52,468 nt of DNA from an uncultured Methylococcales bacterium (GTDB lineage Bacteria > Pseudomonadota > Gammaproteobacteria > Methylococcales > Methylomonadaceae). The notes under the pieces were generated by a model. It was not told where the DNA came from. It worked only from the letters and a program-made list of their open reading frames with translations, and did no database searches. Location: NCBI GenBank assembly GCA_903902705.1, contig CAIUVX010000198.1, positions 1-52,468 of the forward strand, given 5' to 3'. Shown here one piece after another: positions 7,312 through 17,386 of this stretch; position 1 is the stretch's first letter; the number at the start of each line of letters is the position of its first letter. The position numbers were made by a program, and so were the translations under genes.

Positions 7312-7536
7312 CTATTGAACTCCTGATATTTGTGTAGAGTATTGGAAACAAAAAGCTTCTTTAATCACTCTGGCTAGAATGATTAAAGAAGCCTCCTGCT
7401 TCCTGTGTTTTGCGTTGCGACGGTATTGGTTTTTATCAGCGAAGACACAGGCTTTATTGAATTGACGTGCGTACTTGGCAACGGGGTTTTGCAGGGTTGC
7501 CTGTTCGGGCAACTGCGGATTTTTACGTTTTTTCAT
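7312..7536 (-). CDS. Small basic conserved protein (DUF7230-like)
   Basis: A 74-residue product starting MKKRKNPQLPEQ. The central segment, NPVAKYARQFNKACVF followed by DKNQYRRNAKHRKQEA, matches my memory of small conserved gammaproteobacterial proteins (DUF7230), whose function is unknown. The last 27 residues are encoded across a hairpin at 7355-7392 that looks like an intrinsic terminator for this same strand, so the natural stop may have been lost or the tail may be rarely made. The gene is divergent from mnmG and lies next to tRNA-Arg. Confidence 0.55.
   Translation of the reverse strand: MKKRKNPQLPEQATLQNPVAKYARQFNKACVFADKNQYRRNAKHRKQEASLIILARVIKEAFCFQYSTQISGVQ
7355..7392 (-). terminator. 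Terminator-like hairpin inside the end of the small ORF
   Basis: Arms GCTTCTTTAATCA (7355-7367) and TGATTAAAGAAGC (7380-7392) are a perfect 13-bp inverted repeat with a 12-base loop. Read on the minus strand, the stem is followed by TTTTTGTTT. It lies before the stop codon of the 74-residue ORF, so either transcription often ends before the stop or the ORF has been extended. Confidence 0.5.
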
Positions 7537-7570
7537 GGTTTAGCTCTTATAATAGGTGTGATTGTTGTGA

Positions 7571-7591
7571 TGACTGCCAGTCTGGCAGTCA
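7571..7591. promoter_or_regulatory. 21-bp perfect palindrome upstream of mnmG
   Basis: TGACTGCCAG and CTGGCAGTCA flank a single T. The palindrome lies 52 bases before the mnmG start, between the divergent small gene and mnmG. It could be an operator for a dimeric regulator or a leader hairpin; there is no T run to make it a terminator. Confidence 0.4.
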
Positions 7592-7643
7592 TGTTGTGAT
7601 TAACACGCGGTAATTATAGCACTGGCTTAGAGTAGAAAAACTT

Positions 7644-9515
7644 GTGAAATTTAAAAAAGATTTTGATGTGATTGTCGTGGGTGGCGGTCATGCGGGTACG
7701 GAAGCGGCTTTGGCGGCGGCGCGGTGTGGTGCGAAGACGTTATTGTTGACGCAAAATATCGATACCTTGGGGCAGATGAGTTGTAATCCTGCGATTGGTG
7801 GGATTGGTAAAGGGCATTTGGTGAAAGAAATTGATGCTTTAGGCGGCATTATGGCAAAGGCGATTGATGTGGGCGGGATTCAGTTTCGCACGTTGAATGC
7901 CAGTAAAGGCCCTGCGGTACGCGCCACTCGCGCTCAAGCTGATAGACAGTTGTATAAACAAGCGGTGAGATGGGCGTTAGAAAATCAGCCTAATCTTTCA
8001 TTGTTTCAGCAAACGGTGAGCGATTTGATTGTTGAAGGGTCGAAAGTTGTGGGCGTGAAAACGCAAATGGGTTTGGATTTTTCGGCGCGGGCTGTGGTGT
8101 TGACTGCTGGGACTTTTCTGGCAGGTAAGATTCATATCGGTTTAGAAAATTACAGTGGTGGGCGTGCAGGTGATGCGGCTTCTGTGGCGTTAGCGGATAG
8201 GTTGAGGGAATTACCATTTCGTATCGACCGTTTAAAAACAGGAACACCACCGCGTATTGATGGACGCACGATTGATTTTAGTCGTTTGGCTGAACAGCAC
8301 GGTGACACGCCTATTCCTGTGTTTTCCTTTATGGGCAAGCGTGAACAGCATCCACGGCAGATTCCCTGTCACATCACCCGCACTAATGAAAAAACCCACG
8401 ATATTATTCGCGCTGGTTTAGACCGTTCGCCGCTGTATTCTGGGATTATCGAGGGCATAGGTCCGCGTTATTGTCCGTCAATTGAAGATAAAATCGTGCG
8501 TTTTGCTGACCGTGATTCACATCAAATTTTTATCGAACCCGAAGGGCTAAACACCCACGAGATTTATCCGAATGGTATTTCGACTAGCTTGCCGTTTGAT
8601 GTGCAGTATAACTTTGTGCGCTCAATGGAAGGGTTTGAAAATGCGGAAATTTTACGACCAGGTTATGCGATTGAATACGACTTTTTTGATCCACGCGATT
8701 TAAAAATGTCGTTGGAAACTAAGCATATCGACAGTTTATTTTTTGCAGGGCAAATTAACGGCACGACAGGTTATGAAGAAGCCGCTGCGCAAGGGTTGAT
8801 TGCGGGTTTGAATGCTGCGCGTTTGGTACAGGGTTTAGAGAGTTGGTGTCCTGCGCGTGATGAAGCCTATATGGGCGTGATGATTGATGATTTGATTACC
8901 CGTGGCACACAAGAACCGTATCGAATGTTTACCAGCCGTGCGGAATACCGTTTATTGTTGCGTGAAGATAATGCGGATTTACGTTTAACGGCAAAAGGTC
9001 GCGAATTAGGGCTAGTCGATGATGAACGCTGGCAGGCTTTTGAAATCAAACGCGCCGCGATTACTGAGTTACAAGACACGCTCAAGAAAAAATGGATACG
9101 CGCTGGAACGCATGAAGCGGAACAAGTTGAACATTACTGGGGCAAGCCACTGTTAAAAGAAGCTAGTCTCACCGAATTGTTACGTCGTCCCGAAGTCGAT
9201 ATTCAACATTTGTTATCGTTTTTAGAAGACAGTGACACGGTCGATGATGCCGTTGCTGAACAAGTGGAAATTCAATCGAAATACGCAGGCTATCTGACCA
9301 GACAACAAACTGAAATTGATAAGGCTCTGAAATATGACCATTTAAAATTACCCGATGAATTTGTGTACGCCGAAGTCTCTGGTTTATCAAATGAGCTGGT
9401 CGAAAAACTGAACCGCCAACGCCCAGAAACTTTAGGGCAAGCCTCTCGGATGCAGGGCATGACTCCTGCCGCCATTTCCTTATTATTAGTTTATTTAAAG
9501 AAGAAATCTGCCTAA
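7644..9515 (+). CDS. mnmG: tRNA uridine-5-carboxymethylaminomethyl modification enzyme MnmG
   Basis: A 623-residue product, the usual length. The FAD-binding [17 protein letters not shown] motif lies near residues 13-29, and the family signatures [13 protein letters not shown] and [28 protein letters not shown] are present. With MnmE it installs the carboxymethylaminomethyl group on wobble U34 of several tRNAs, using FAD and methylene-tetrahydrofolate. The start is GTG 7644, which gives the normal N-terminus. The gene overlaps rsmG by one base (TAATG), the classical gidA-gidB pairing. Confidence 0.97.
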   Translation: MKFKKDFDVIVVGGGHAGTEAALAAARCGAKTLLLTQNIDTLGQMSCNPAIGGIGKGHLVKEIDALGGIMAKAIDVGGIQFRTLNASKGPAVRATRAQADRQLYKQAVRWALENQPNLSLFQQTVSDLIVEGSKVVGVKTQMGLDFSARAVVLTAGTFLAGKIHIGLENYSGGRAGDAASVALADRLRELPFRIDRLKTGTPPRIDGRTIDFSRLAEQHGDTPIPVFSFMGKREQHPRQIPCHITRTNEKTHDIIRAGLDRSPLYSGIIEGIGPRYCPSIEDKIVRFADRDSHQIFIEPEGLNTHEIYPNGISTSLPFDVQYNFVRSMEGFENAEILRPGYAIEYDFFDPRDLKMSLETKHIDSLFFAGQINGTTGYEEAAAQGLIAGLNAARLVQGLESWCPARDEAYMGVMIDDLITRGTQEPYRMFTSRAEYRLLLREDNADLRLTAKGRELGLVDDERWQAFEIKRAAITELQDTLKKKWIRAGTHEAEQVEHYWGKPLLKEASLTELLRRPEVDIQHLLSFLEDSDTVDDAVAEQVEIQSKYAGYLTRQQTEIDKALKYDHLKLPDEFVYAEVSGLSNELVEKLNRQRPETLGQASRMQGMTPAAISLLLVYLKKKSA

Positions 9516-10132
9516 TGGAAGCCTGTCGCACACTTTTAGAATCGGGTTTAACTACGTTAAATCTGCCACACACCGTTGAAAAAATTGACCAATTGCTGGC
9601 TTTTATTAAGCTGATTGCGAAATGGAATAAAGCTTATAACCTCACCGCCGTGCGTAATAATGAAGATATGGCGCGGTTACATATCCTCGATAGTTTGGCA
9701 ATTTTGCCGCATATCGAAGGCAAGCGCGTGATTGACATCGGCACAGGCGCGGGACTCCCTGGGATTCCATTAGCGATTTTTTTGCCTGAGGTGGAGTTTG
9801 TGTTGCTTGATAGTAATGCGAAAAAAACCCGCTTTGTGCAGCAAGTTATTTTAGAGTTAAAACTGAAAAACGTTAGCGTGATTCATAGTCGAGCAGAGGA
9901 TTATCAACCTGAACTGGGTTTTGATATTGTTACTACTCGTGCTTTTTCCAGCTTGCCTGATATGGTGACTGTGACCGCGCATTTACTGAATCCTAATGGA
10001 GTGATACTGGCAATGAAAGGGCAGATTCCCGAAGCAGAATTGGCAGAAATTAAAACTAAAGCCACCTTGGTACCGATTAATGTGCCTGATGTTGAGGCGG
10101 AGCGGTGTTTGGTACGGATAAGTTCTCAGTAA
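9515..10132 (+). CDS. rsmG: 16S rRNA (guanine-527-N7)-methyltransferase RsmG
   Basis: A 205-residue product with the SAM-binding motif DIGTGAGLPGIPLAI near residues 73-87 and the WNKAYNLTAVR segment typical of RsmG (GidB). It methylates N7 of G527 in the 530 loop of 16S rRNA. The start ATG shares one base with the mnmG stop, so translation is coupled. The 3' end overlaps the convergent DUF3142 gene by seven bases, leaving no room for a separate terminator. The parAB genes that often follow in gammaproteobacteria are absent. Confidence 0.95.
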   Translation: MEACRTLLESGLTTLNLPHTVEKIDQLLAFIKLIAKWNKAYNLTAVRNNEDMARLHILDSLAILPHIEGKRVIDIGTGAGLPGIPLAIFLPEVEFVLLDSNAKKTRFVQQVILELKLKNVSVIHSRAEDYQPELGFDIVTTRAFSSLPDMVTVTAHLLNPNGVILAMKGQIPEAELAEIKTKATLVPINVPDVEAERCLVRISSQ

Positions 10133-10905
10133 GAAATCTGGACAAGCTTATCAATATCCTGATTCGTCCACCCTGCTGACGAGCCTTTAAATACATAAAT
10201 TCGCCGTGTTTTATCAAAGTTCATGGTTAATGGTTCATCAGTGGCGATGCCATAGCTTTGTTGACACAGAGGGATAGAAAAATCTGTGCCGTTTTTTAGC
10301 AGGGTTTTTACTTTTTGATTATCTGCACCCATGCGAAATATCATCGGAATGGCTTCATCGATAGGTAGGTTTTTTATCCACGGATCACTAAGGCAAAATG
10401 AGGCTAATGCGGTAATGGATAAGTGCATAGTGGCGGGGATTTTTGCGCGTAACTGAGTAAGAAATTGTCGATAAAAACCGCGTTGTGAGACTTTGGCATC
10501 GAAGTCAATTTGTAGCGCGGAGACATTTTTAAGTTTTAGGCTGTTTAATACCAAGCGGATAATTTCATCGAGTTGGTTTTGTGATAAAGCAGGGGCTTTG
10601 TCAGTTTCTATACGGGTGACGGCGATGAGTTTAATTTCAGGTGTGATTTTTAACGGTTGTTTACGCGGGGAAAAACCTACTTCGTTGTCGGTTAATGTTA
10701 GGGTTTGGGCTAAAAAGGCAACAGCAAATTGTTCAGGGTTTAAAAAGCGTAAATCCTCTGGGCGTTCCCATGCCCATAGTATTGTATGTGGAAAATCATG
10801 CGCGTCTTTTACTGGTAGGCTGCGCATTGCGTATCCTGCAAAACCTAACAAGCTTAGTAGCAACGTACACAATGTGTACCCCGCATTAATTGGTATCAAT
10901 TTCAT
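10126..10905 (-). CDS. DUF3142 family protein
   Basis: A 259-residue product with an N-terminal hydrophobic segment (about residues 9-26), so probably membrane-anchored or secreted. The motif ILWAWERPEDLRFL near residues 43-56 and the later pattern of strands and helices (LQIDFDAKVSQRGFYRQFLTQLR, then MHLSITALASFCL) match DUF3142, a family with a TIM-barrel-like look and no assigned reaction. The start overlaps the last 20 bases of tamB, so it is translationally coupled to it. This suggests, without proof, a cell-envelope role. Confidence 0.7.
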   Translation of the reverse strand: MKLIPINAGYTLCTLLLSLLGFAGYAMRSLPVKDAHDFPHTILWAWERPEDLRFLNPEQFAVAFLAQTLTLTDNEVGFSPRKQPLKITPEIKLIAVTRIETDKAPALSQNQLDEIIRLVLNSLKLKNVSALQIDFDAKVSQRGFYRQFLTQLRAKIPATMHLSITALASFCLSDPWIKNLPIDEAIPMIFRMGADNQKVKTLLKNGTDFSIPLCQQSYGIATDEPLTMNFDKTRRIYVFKGSSAGWTNQDIDKLVQISY

Positions 10906-13900
10906 AATTTAGTTTGATACGTTGCGATTCGCCTGTTTGGGTTTCGACATTCAGCGAGTTGGTTATTTTATGCTTTAGCACTAGGGTAATTTGTTTGTTA
11001 AAGAGTCCAACTTTTGCGCCAACATAAAAATCAGGGGTGAGATATTGCCCAACCGCAAGCAGCGTGCTTTGTAGCGTTTTACCTTCTTCTACGCCAAATT
11101 CATCTATCCCTAATTTTTCAGTGAGCCACGAGGCTTGTCCAGCACCGTAAGACAGTGCAGCACCCGCTATCATATTGCCTTCTGATTGACTGGCTTGATT
11201 GATCGGCTTGCCCGCAATTAAATAGGCGAGTGCTTCGGTTTCGGGTAGTGAGGGTTCGGTATAAATACGAGTTTTTAGATTATCTAATGTACCCGTCACA
11301 TTGAGGATGGCTGTTATTTTTTTATCTGCTGATAGCCGTGTGGCTTCGACATTTATGCTGGGATTGTCGGTGACACCATTAAAAACAAATTGTCCTTTGC
11401 GTACCGTTAAATCTTGACCATAGCTTTTGTAACGCGCTTTGCTCATGTTGACATCGCCGTACATTGCCATTTTTTCACCTGTTTTGACTAGCTGTAACTT
11501 GCCTTGTAAATCGGTTTTTAACCCTAAACCTGAAAAATTGACGGTTTTTCCCAGCTCTATATCAATAGTCGCATCAACATTAGTCGCAGGTGCTTTCATA
11601 GTATCTTGTTCGGGTGTTTCACCAAGTATCACTTCATCTTTGCTGACCTTAATTGCACTTTCAGGCACTTGCTGCATTTGGATAATGGCTTTGGGTATCG
11701 CCAGTTTTCCTGTGATTTTTCCTTGAGAGTTGGCAAACGCTACTTTTAGTTGAGGTGATACCGCAACTTGTGCTTCGGCTAGTTTGGCAACTTCAAAATT
11801 ATCGCCCGTTATCATTAGCTCTACAGGAAAGCCCGCCTCAGTTTTCAAACCGACTACACCATCAAGTTTAAGTTGTCCTTCGCCAGATTTTGCTGAACCT
11901 TTGAGATGAATACGATCCGCGCTTGCCGTTAAGGTTTGGGCTTGAAAATTTATCTGGCGCAGTTGTAAGCCTAAGTCGTTGATATTAACTTCGCCTGAGT
12001 TGAAGTTGATTGCGCCGTTAGCGGTGGGTTTTTCAGTCGTTCCTGCTAGGCTTAGATTGGCTTTTAATTGCCCTTTGAGTCCAGATACTTGCGGAATTAA
12101 TGGGTTTAATGCAGCAAACTCAAGCAATGAGGCGGTGATTTGTCCTGAAAGAGCTTTGCTATCGTCCAGTGCTAATTGGAGTTGTCCACGCACCGTGTCT
12201 TGTTTTAGCAGAGCGAGTTTTAAATCGGCATACAGAGTATTGGAGGCGATTTTTCCTGATAAGGAAGACGCACCTAAAGGCAGTTTGGCATTGGCTACGC
12301 TAATAATAGTCGGCGGTATCTCTATTCGATATTCCCCTGTCAGGCTATTGGCTTGCTGTTGCACATCGGCATTCAGTGTTATGCGGGTGTTTAACTGCGC
12401 TGATTCAGGATTTTTAGCGGTCAAATGCGGTGCAAGTGAGCCTTGTAACTTAAGTTGATTGGTGTCGCCACCTGATACTTGGGCGCGTAGATTAATATCA
12501 TGAATGCTAAGATCAGATTCGGCGATGGCAATCATGGCGTTACTCAAATCTATATCGCCATTAACCAGCGGTTTTGTTATCAAGCCAGATAATTTTAGAT
12601 TGGCTTTTAGCTGTCCGTTGATAGTGGATAACTGCGGCACAAATGGCTTTAATGCGTTAAATTCAAGCACAGAGGCGGACAGTTGACCTGATAAGGCTTG
12701 GTTTTTTCCTGTATCAAGCTGCACTTGTCCACGAACATAATCTTGACCCACCAAAGCCAAATCAATATCCGCAGAAACTTGTGTGCCATTGAGTTTACCC
12801 GACACCGAAGACGCGCCTGTGTGCAGTTCGTTGTTGTGGACAGTCATACTAGCGGGTGTGGTATTGAATTGATATTGCCCTGTTAGTACGCCTTTAGTCT
12901 GCTGTACTTTAGCATCGGCATTGAGTTGACTAATGAATTTTATATCGGGTGGTAATTGGGCTTTTAGTAGCGAGCTGGATAGCTCATTAATTTTCAATCG
13001 TCCCGAAAAATCGCCATTTGCTAAATAGCCACCTTGCACACACAGCGCGGCATTGTGTTGGACTAAACAGCCCTCCTCCGATACCACATCCATGCCTTGT
13101 GCATTTTTACTGGTGCGAATGTTCATGACGTTTTTTAATTGCCATAAACCTAGGTCTTTGGAATCTATGCTCAGTTTTGCTAAAGCACCTTGCCAGTTAT
13201 CGGCTTTTATTCCACCTGTAATGTTTGTCGAAACGTCGCCATAATTAGAACTGACATCGGCTTTAACACTGTGTTGAGCAAGTGAACCTTGCCCCTCAAT
13301 CAGCAGTTTAGCGATTTGAGTCGCGCCCGTTTTAATACGGTTAGCGATTACTTTTAGTTGTGAGGTTTTTTTATCAGAAGGATCGTAATCAATAGCGATG
13401 TTTAACTGTTCGACACTGTGTTCAGCAAATCGTAACTCCTGCCCGTTGGCTTGCAACTGTACCGCTGGATTTTTCCATTCGCCTTGTAAACTGCCTTGCG
13501 CTTTTAAGCTGCCACCTAACGTAGGCCATAAATTATTTAATGCGGGAGTGTCAACCGTCAGATTAAGCTTTGCCTGCGCTTCTCCCAGTGTGCCGTTGAC
13601 GGCAATTTTATTACGTCCTGAATTAAAATTTAGGGCATTGACAGTGAGTTGGTCACCAACCAATAATAATTTGCCATCGGCACTGACAGGATAACCGCGC
13701 AACTGCCCTGCCAGTTTATCAATCGCTATATCGAGCTGTAATTTATCAGCTAGCTGACCTTTAAAATGACTATCTAGCGATAAATTACCCGCCATATCAG
13801 GCATGACGATAGCGGGGTTAAAATTTTCTGCCAAGGCATGAATGTCAAAGGTGGTTGTCTCTTTCCAGCCTGCTTTACCATCCAGTTGAAAAATACCTGT

Positions 13901-14863
13901 GGTGGATTTTAGCTCTAGTTTACTGATATTAATAGCATCCAAACTGCCTTTACTATCAAACACTAAACTGGCGGCGGGTAAATAGGCTTGATTTAATTTA
14001 GCGTTTAGCGTCAGGTGATAATCGCTCAATAAGCCGATGAGTTTAATAACGCCTTGCTCACTTTGTACCTGTGGTGTATCACCGATAATGGGGTATTTAA
14101 TATCGCGCCAATCAAGACGAACCTTGAGATAGGGCTTATCGAGTGGATTTTCTACGCTACCTTTTAAGGCTAATCGAAAAGGCGAGGAAACCTGATTATT
14201 GAAGTGTATTTTTTTACTATCACCGTTGATGGTTGTACTTGTTTGCCAATCGCCTTGTTGTTCGCTGTTGATTCGCCATTGGGTATTTAAATTAAATGCA
14301 AAACCCTTGCCCAATTTAATCTGACCTTGCAAAGTTGCAGATAGCGGCGTGGCATTGATGGCAAAAGTTTGAATATGTAATTGGTCGTTTTCAGTTTTTG
14401 CGGTGAGTTGTAGTTTTTCGATAGTTTGTAGTTGTTCACCTTGTTGCAACTGCACATTGGTCAATACTATATTTTCGACAATTAGTTGCACGGGTAACGC
14501 CAGCGGTGCGTTAAAATCAAAGCTACTTTTTTCTTCTGGTTGCTTGGAATCATTGGTCAAACTGATTTTTACATCGGCTACAGTTAAATCGATAATTTTT
14601 ACTGTCCCCGTTAAAAGCTTGCTAGCTTGCCAGTTAAAATTGAGTTTTCTCAGCTCTACTGTCGCACTTGGGCTTTGATAATGCACTGCGGTTAATTCAA
14701 GATGATCGAGCAAACTGCCTTGTATGGTTTGTATCGAGGCTTCTGCGGGTAACAGACTTTGCAATAACCAGCGGCTACCTGATTCACTATTCATTAAGCC
14801 AACCAAGCCGATAGGAATAAGGACAAGAATAGCTAAAAAAATCAGCAATAGGCGTTTTTTCAT
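10886..14863 (-). CDS. tamB: Translocation and assembly module subunit TamB
   Basis: A 1325-residue product with an N-terminal inner-membrane anchor (LLLIFLAILVLIPIGLVGL, about 4-22), a very long beta-strand-rich periplasmic region, and the C-terminal DUF490/TamB domain (YLIAGKPINQAS, then AGQASWLTEKLGIDEFGVEEG). TamB bridges the envelope with TamA and is implicated in outer-membrane protein assembly and phospholipid transport. The tamA stop and tamB start overlap as ATGA. The middle of the protein contains an internal tandem duplication of about 185 residues, visible as SGQLSASVLEFNALKPFVPQ and SGQITASLLEFAALNPLIPQ. Confidence 0.93.
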   Translation of the reverse strand: MKKRLLLIFLAILVLIPIGLVGLMNSESGSRWLLQSLLPAEASIQTIQGSLLDHLELTAVHYQSPSATVELRKLNFNWQASKLLTGTVKIIDLTVADVKISLTNDSKQPEEKSSFDFNAPLALPVQLIVENIVLTNVQLQQGEQLQTIEKLQLTAKTENDQLHIQTFAINATPLSATLQGQIKLGKGFAFNLNTQWRINSEQQGDWQTSTTINGDSKKIHFNNQVSSPFRLALKGSVENPLDKPYLKVRLDWRDIKYPIIGDTPQVQSEQGVIKLIGLLSDYHLTLNAKLNQAYLPAASLVFDSKGSLDAINISKLELKSTTGIFQLDGKAGWKETTTFDIHALAENFNPAIVMPDMAGNLSLDSHFKGQLADKLQLDIAIDKLAGQLRGYPVSADGKLLLVGDQLTVNALNFNSGRNKIAVNGTLGEAQAKLNLTVDTPALNNLWPTLGGSLKAQGSLQGEWKNPAVQLQANGQELRFAEHSVEQLNIAIDYDPSDKKTSQLKVIANRIKTGATQIAKLLIEGQGSLAQHSVKADVSSNYGDVSTNITGGIKADNWQGALAKLSIDSKDLGLWQLKNVMNIRTSKNAQGMDVVSEEGCLVQHNAALCVQGGYLANGDFSGRLKINELSSSLLKAQLPPDIKFISQLNADAKVQQTKGVLTGQYQFNTTPASMTVHNNELHTGASSVSGKLNGTQVSADIDLALVGQDYVRGQVQLDTGKNQALSGQLSASVLEFNALKPFVPQLSTINGQLKANLKLSGLITKPLVNGDIDLSNAMIAIAESDLSIHDINLRAQVSGGDTNQLKLQGSLAPHLTAKNPESAQLNTRITLNADVQQQANSLTGEYRIEIPPTIISVANAKLPLGASSLSGKIASNTLYADLKLALLKQDTVRGQLQLALDDSKALSGQITASLLEFAALNPLIPQVSGLKGQLKANLSLAGTTEKPTANGAINFNSGEVNINDLGLQLRQINFQAQTLTASADRIHLKGSAKSGEGQLKLDGVVGLKTEAGFPVELMITGDNFEVAKLAEAQVAVSPQLKVAFANSQGKITGKLAIPKAIIQMQQVPESAIKVSKDEVILGETPEQDTMKAPATNVDATIDIELGKTVNFSGLGLKTDLQGKLQLVKTGEKMAMYGDVNMSKARYKSYGQDLTVRKGQFVFNGVTDNPSINVEATRLSADKKITAILNVTGTLDNLKTRIYTEPSLPETEALAYLIAGKPINQASQSEGNMIAGAALSYGAGQASWLTEKLGIDEFGVEEGKTLQSTLLAVGQYLTPDFYVGAKVGLFNKQITLVLKHKITNSLNVETQTGESQRIKLNYEIDTN

Positions 14864-16581
14864 AGTCTTCCGCCTGCTGAAAAATGAATTTGAAAGGAAG
14901 AATTAGCAGGCTCTAAGGGGACAGCAAAATCTACTCGTACCGCACCAAAAGGCGAATACCACCGCGCACCAATGCCTACCCCCGTTTTTAAACGAATACT
15001 ATCAATATTATAAGCGTTACCCGTATCGATAAACGCGGCAATACCCCAATTATCAAACACGCTGTGTTCATATTCAGTGCTAAATACACTTAGAAACTGT
15101 CCACCTATCACATTGCCCTGTGCATCTTTAGGTCCTAACTCTTTGTAGGTATAACCACGCACACTGCTGATACCCCCTGCATAAAACCGATAGGTGGTGG
15201 GTAATTTATCAAACGCATCGACAACTGTCGCACCTTGTTCGATATGCCCAATAAATTTGCCACTATTCCAAGGTAGCGCGTGTATCCATGTTGCAGATGC
15301 CGATCCTTGGGCAAAGCTGACATCCGAAAAGGGGGTTTTGTAACTACCACCGACATCGAATTTAAGCCGATAGCCTTCGGTTGGGCGCATGGGATTATCG
15401 GCTACCGAATGCAACCAGCTACCACCAGGTACTAACAGCAAGGTTTTACCAGGCACCGTCCCTGTTTTAAAATCCTCGTAGCTGTAGTCGAGAAACAGGA
15501 TTTGTTTCCAGCCACTTTCAAAGGAATGTTTTAATCGTCCTGAGAGCTTCGCTGAAAGGGAATTAAACGTATCGGTATTTTCACGCTTAAAGCCACTGCC
15601 CACACTAAAGGTATCGGTCAATGGATTATCTAACGGAATAGTGTATTCAACATTTGCAGTTGATAATACGGGAGAAATATCCAGCTCGGCAGTTAAAAAA
15701 TGTCCGAATCGATTTAGGCGGTTATCGTTATAACTCGCACTGATCAACGGACCAATGTCAGTATCCAAACCAAGCCCAATCGCATAATGATGTCTAGGTT
15801 TTGGATGCAGTTTGATAGTTACAGGAACGGGCTGACCGTTGACTTCAGTTGCAGGACGAATATCAACACTAGAAAAATAGCCGCTTTTTGATAAAGCATC
15901 GTAAGTTTCAACTAACTGTTCACTGGAATAAAACTCGCCAGTTTTTATGCTGATATATTTGGCAACCAATTCTGGCTCTAAAACATCTTGCTCAACAACA
16001 ACCGAGCCAAACTGCTGGCGTTTTCCAGAATCAAATACCAATTCAAAGCTTGCTGTGTTATTGACTTTATTAATGACTAATTTTTTGCTGGTAAATTCAC
16101 TTTTTAAATAACCCCGTTGCGCAGCTAAAGAAGCAATTTGGCTTTTCATTTTTTCGTAGTGATCGTGGCGCAGTGGTTGACCTACTTTTAACAGTAGCTT
16201 CTCGCGTAATTTTTTAAATTCAGCATCATCGTGGGCAGCACCATTAATGTTGATAGTGATGGTCTTAACAATGACTTGCTCTCCTGCATTAATATCGAAG
16301 TTTGCTTGCCAGCAAGCTTGAGTGAATGCTAAGGATTTTTTAATCACGGGATGATAAAAACCCAATGCGCGTAAAGCAGGATCAATATCTTGCTCCGCAG
16401 TGGCGAACAAATTTTCTATTTTCCAGCGCGGTGCGTCACATTTTTCCTTTTCTAACGACAATAGTAGACGCACATTGTCACTAGCAACTGTATCAAGTCC
16501 TGAAATGTTCACTTCGGCATTAACAACAGCCATAGTTAAACACAGTAATAAAGATGTTAACCATTTAAGGCTAGCTTGCAT
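14860..16581 (-). CDS. tamA: Translocation and assembly module outer-membrane subunit TamA
   Basis: A 573-residue product with a signal peptide (cleavage likely after VNA, about residue 22), three POTRA-like repeats in the first 260 residues, and a C-terminal Omp85 barrel with signatures FYAGGISSVRGYTYKELGP and GIGARWYSPFGAVRVDFAVPL. It acts in the outer membrane as partner of TamB. The gene overlaps tamB by four bases. It lies 213 bases from pilA, in an intergenic stretch where I see no gene. Confidence 0.94.
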   Translation of the reverse strand: MQASLKWLTSLLLCLTMAVVNAEVNISGLDTVASDNVRLLLSLEKEKCDAPRWKIENLFATAEQDIDPALRALGFYHPVIKKSLAFTQACWQANFDINAGEQVIVKTITININGAAHDDAEFKKLREKLLLKVGQPLRHDHYEKMKSQIASLAAQRGYLKSEFTSKKLVINKVNNTASFELVFDSGKRQQFGSVVVEQDVLEPELVAKYISIKTGEFYSSEQLVETYDALSKSGYFSSVDIRPATEVNGQPVPVTIKLHPKPRHHYAIGLGLDTDIGPLISASYNDNRLNRFGHFLTAELDISPVLSTANVEYTIPLDNPLTDTFSVGSGFKRENTDTFNSLSAKLSGRLKHSFESGWKQILFLDYSYEDFKTGTVPGKTLLLVPGGSWLHSVADNPMRPTEGYRLKFDVGGSYKTPFSDVSFAQGSASATWIHALPWNSGKFIGHIEQGATVVDAFDKLPTTYRFYAGGISSVRGYTYKELGPKDAQGNVIGGQFLSVFSTEYEHSVFDNWGIAAFIDTGNAYNIDSIRLKTGVGIGARWYSPFGAVRVDFAVPLEPANSSFQIHFSAGGRL

Positions 16582-16794
16582 ATAACGTCCAAAACGGGCA
16601 ACGAATAATCTTTAGTTATTCTTTTTGTTTCGAAATTAAATAACCATGAAGACGCATTCTATACCATGAATCCTCATGCAAAGAAAAATCATCTAGGTGA
16701 ATTATGGTCGGATGATATTATCAGCAATGAAAAACTTACCAAAAACACCACAGTTTGACACTGCCGTTCAGTTTAAAAATAGAACGATAAGCTG

Positions 16795-17328
16795 TTAAGA
16801 TCGACAATCAGCGGGAGCATATCTTGGATCAATCGTGCCTTTCAGAGCGGGTAAAACAGTACTAGGCGGCGGAGAATCTGAACGACATTCCCAGTTAACC
16901 ATTCCGCCTTGGATAAGGTTTCCTAGAGAAAGTGCCGCCCCGCCATCAACAGGTACAAGTAATAAAGTAACAGGATTAGACGGACTAGATGTAGACTTTG
17001 GGATTTTGTTGGTATAAGTAATGGTAATCACGCCATTAGTGTCATCAATTGAAATTCCTGAGTCGGTAGCAAGACGTGATATACCCAGCGGGTCTTTAGA
17101 AACAATACGGGTTGGATTTGGAGCTACCCAGCCAGAACTAAATTTTATACCACTAACCACGTTTTCACTGACTGCTGATTTTGCTGAACCAGCTAAAGAT
17201 AAACCCTCACTTACTTTAACCCTAACAATATAATCTTGGTATGCTGGAATCGCAATCGATGCCAGAGTACCAATAATAGCGATGACTATCATTAGTTCGA
17301 TCAGTGTAAAACCTTGTAGTGTTTTCAT
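16795..17328 (-). CDS. pilA: Type IV major pilin-like protein
   Basis: A 177-residue prepilin: leader MKTLQG, then the mature N-terminus [27 protein letters not shown], with the invariant Glu at mature position 5 (residue 11). Two cysteines, Cys148 and Cys175, can form the C-terminal disulfide loop of major pilins. PilD would cleave after Gly6 and the protein would polymerise into pili for attachment, twitching or DNA uptake. An AGGAAG ribosome site precedes the start. No other pil genes are adjacent. A well-matched sigma-54 promoter lies upstream. It could be a minor pilin rather than the major one. Confidence 0.88.
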   Translation of the reverse strand: MKTLQGFTLIELMIVIAIIGTLASIAIPAYQDYIVRVKVSEGLSLAGSAKSAVSENVVSGIKFSSGWVAPNPTRIVSKDPLGISRLATDSGISIDDTNGVITITYTNKIPKSTSSPSNPVTLLLVPVDGGAALSLGNLIQGGMVNWECRSDSPPPSTVLPALKGTIDPRYAPADCRS

Positions 17329-17370
17329 TGGGCAGCTTCCTGTTTCTGCGGCGATAGATAAGAATGCAAA

Positions 17371-17386
17371 AGCATATTATGTGCCA
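17371..17386 (-). promoter_or_regulatory. Sigma-54 (-24/-12) promoter of the pilin gene
   Basis: The minus strand reads TGGCACATAATATGCT from 17386 to 17371, with GG and GC separated by the required 12 bases and 9 of the 11 fixed consensus positions matched exactly or allowed. Transcription should start near 17360, about 32 bases before the ATG. Sigma-54 control with PilS/PilR is the known rule for major pilins of many gammaproteobacteria. Confidence 0.75.

Noticed and set aside
9169-9573. Long minus-strand open frame under mnmG
   Set aside because: It is a shadow of the mnmG/rsmG coding sequence.
11979-12458. Plus-strand open frame of 159 codons inside tamB
   Set aside because: It is antisense to repeat-rich tamB sequence, with a composition dictated by it and no ribosome site or family match.
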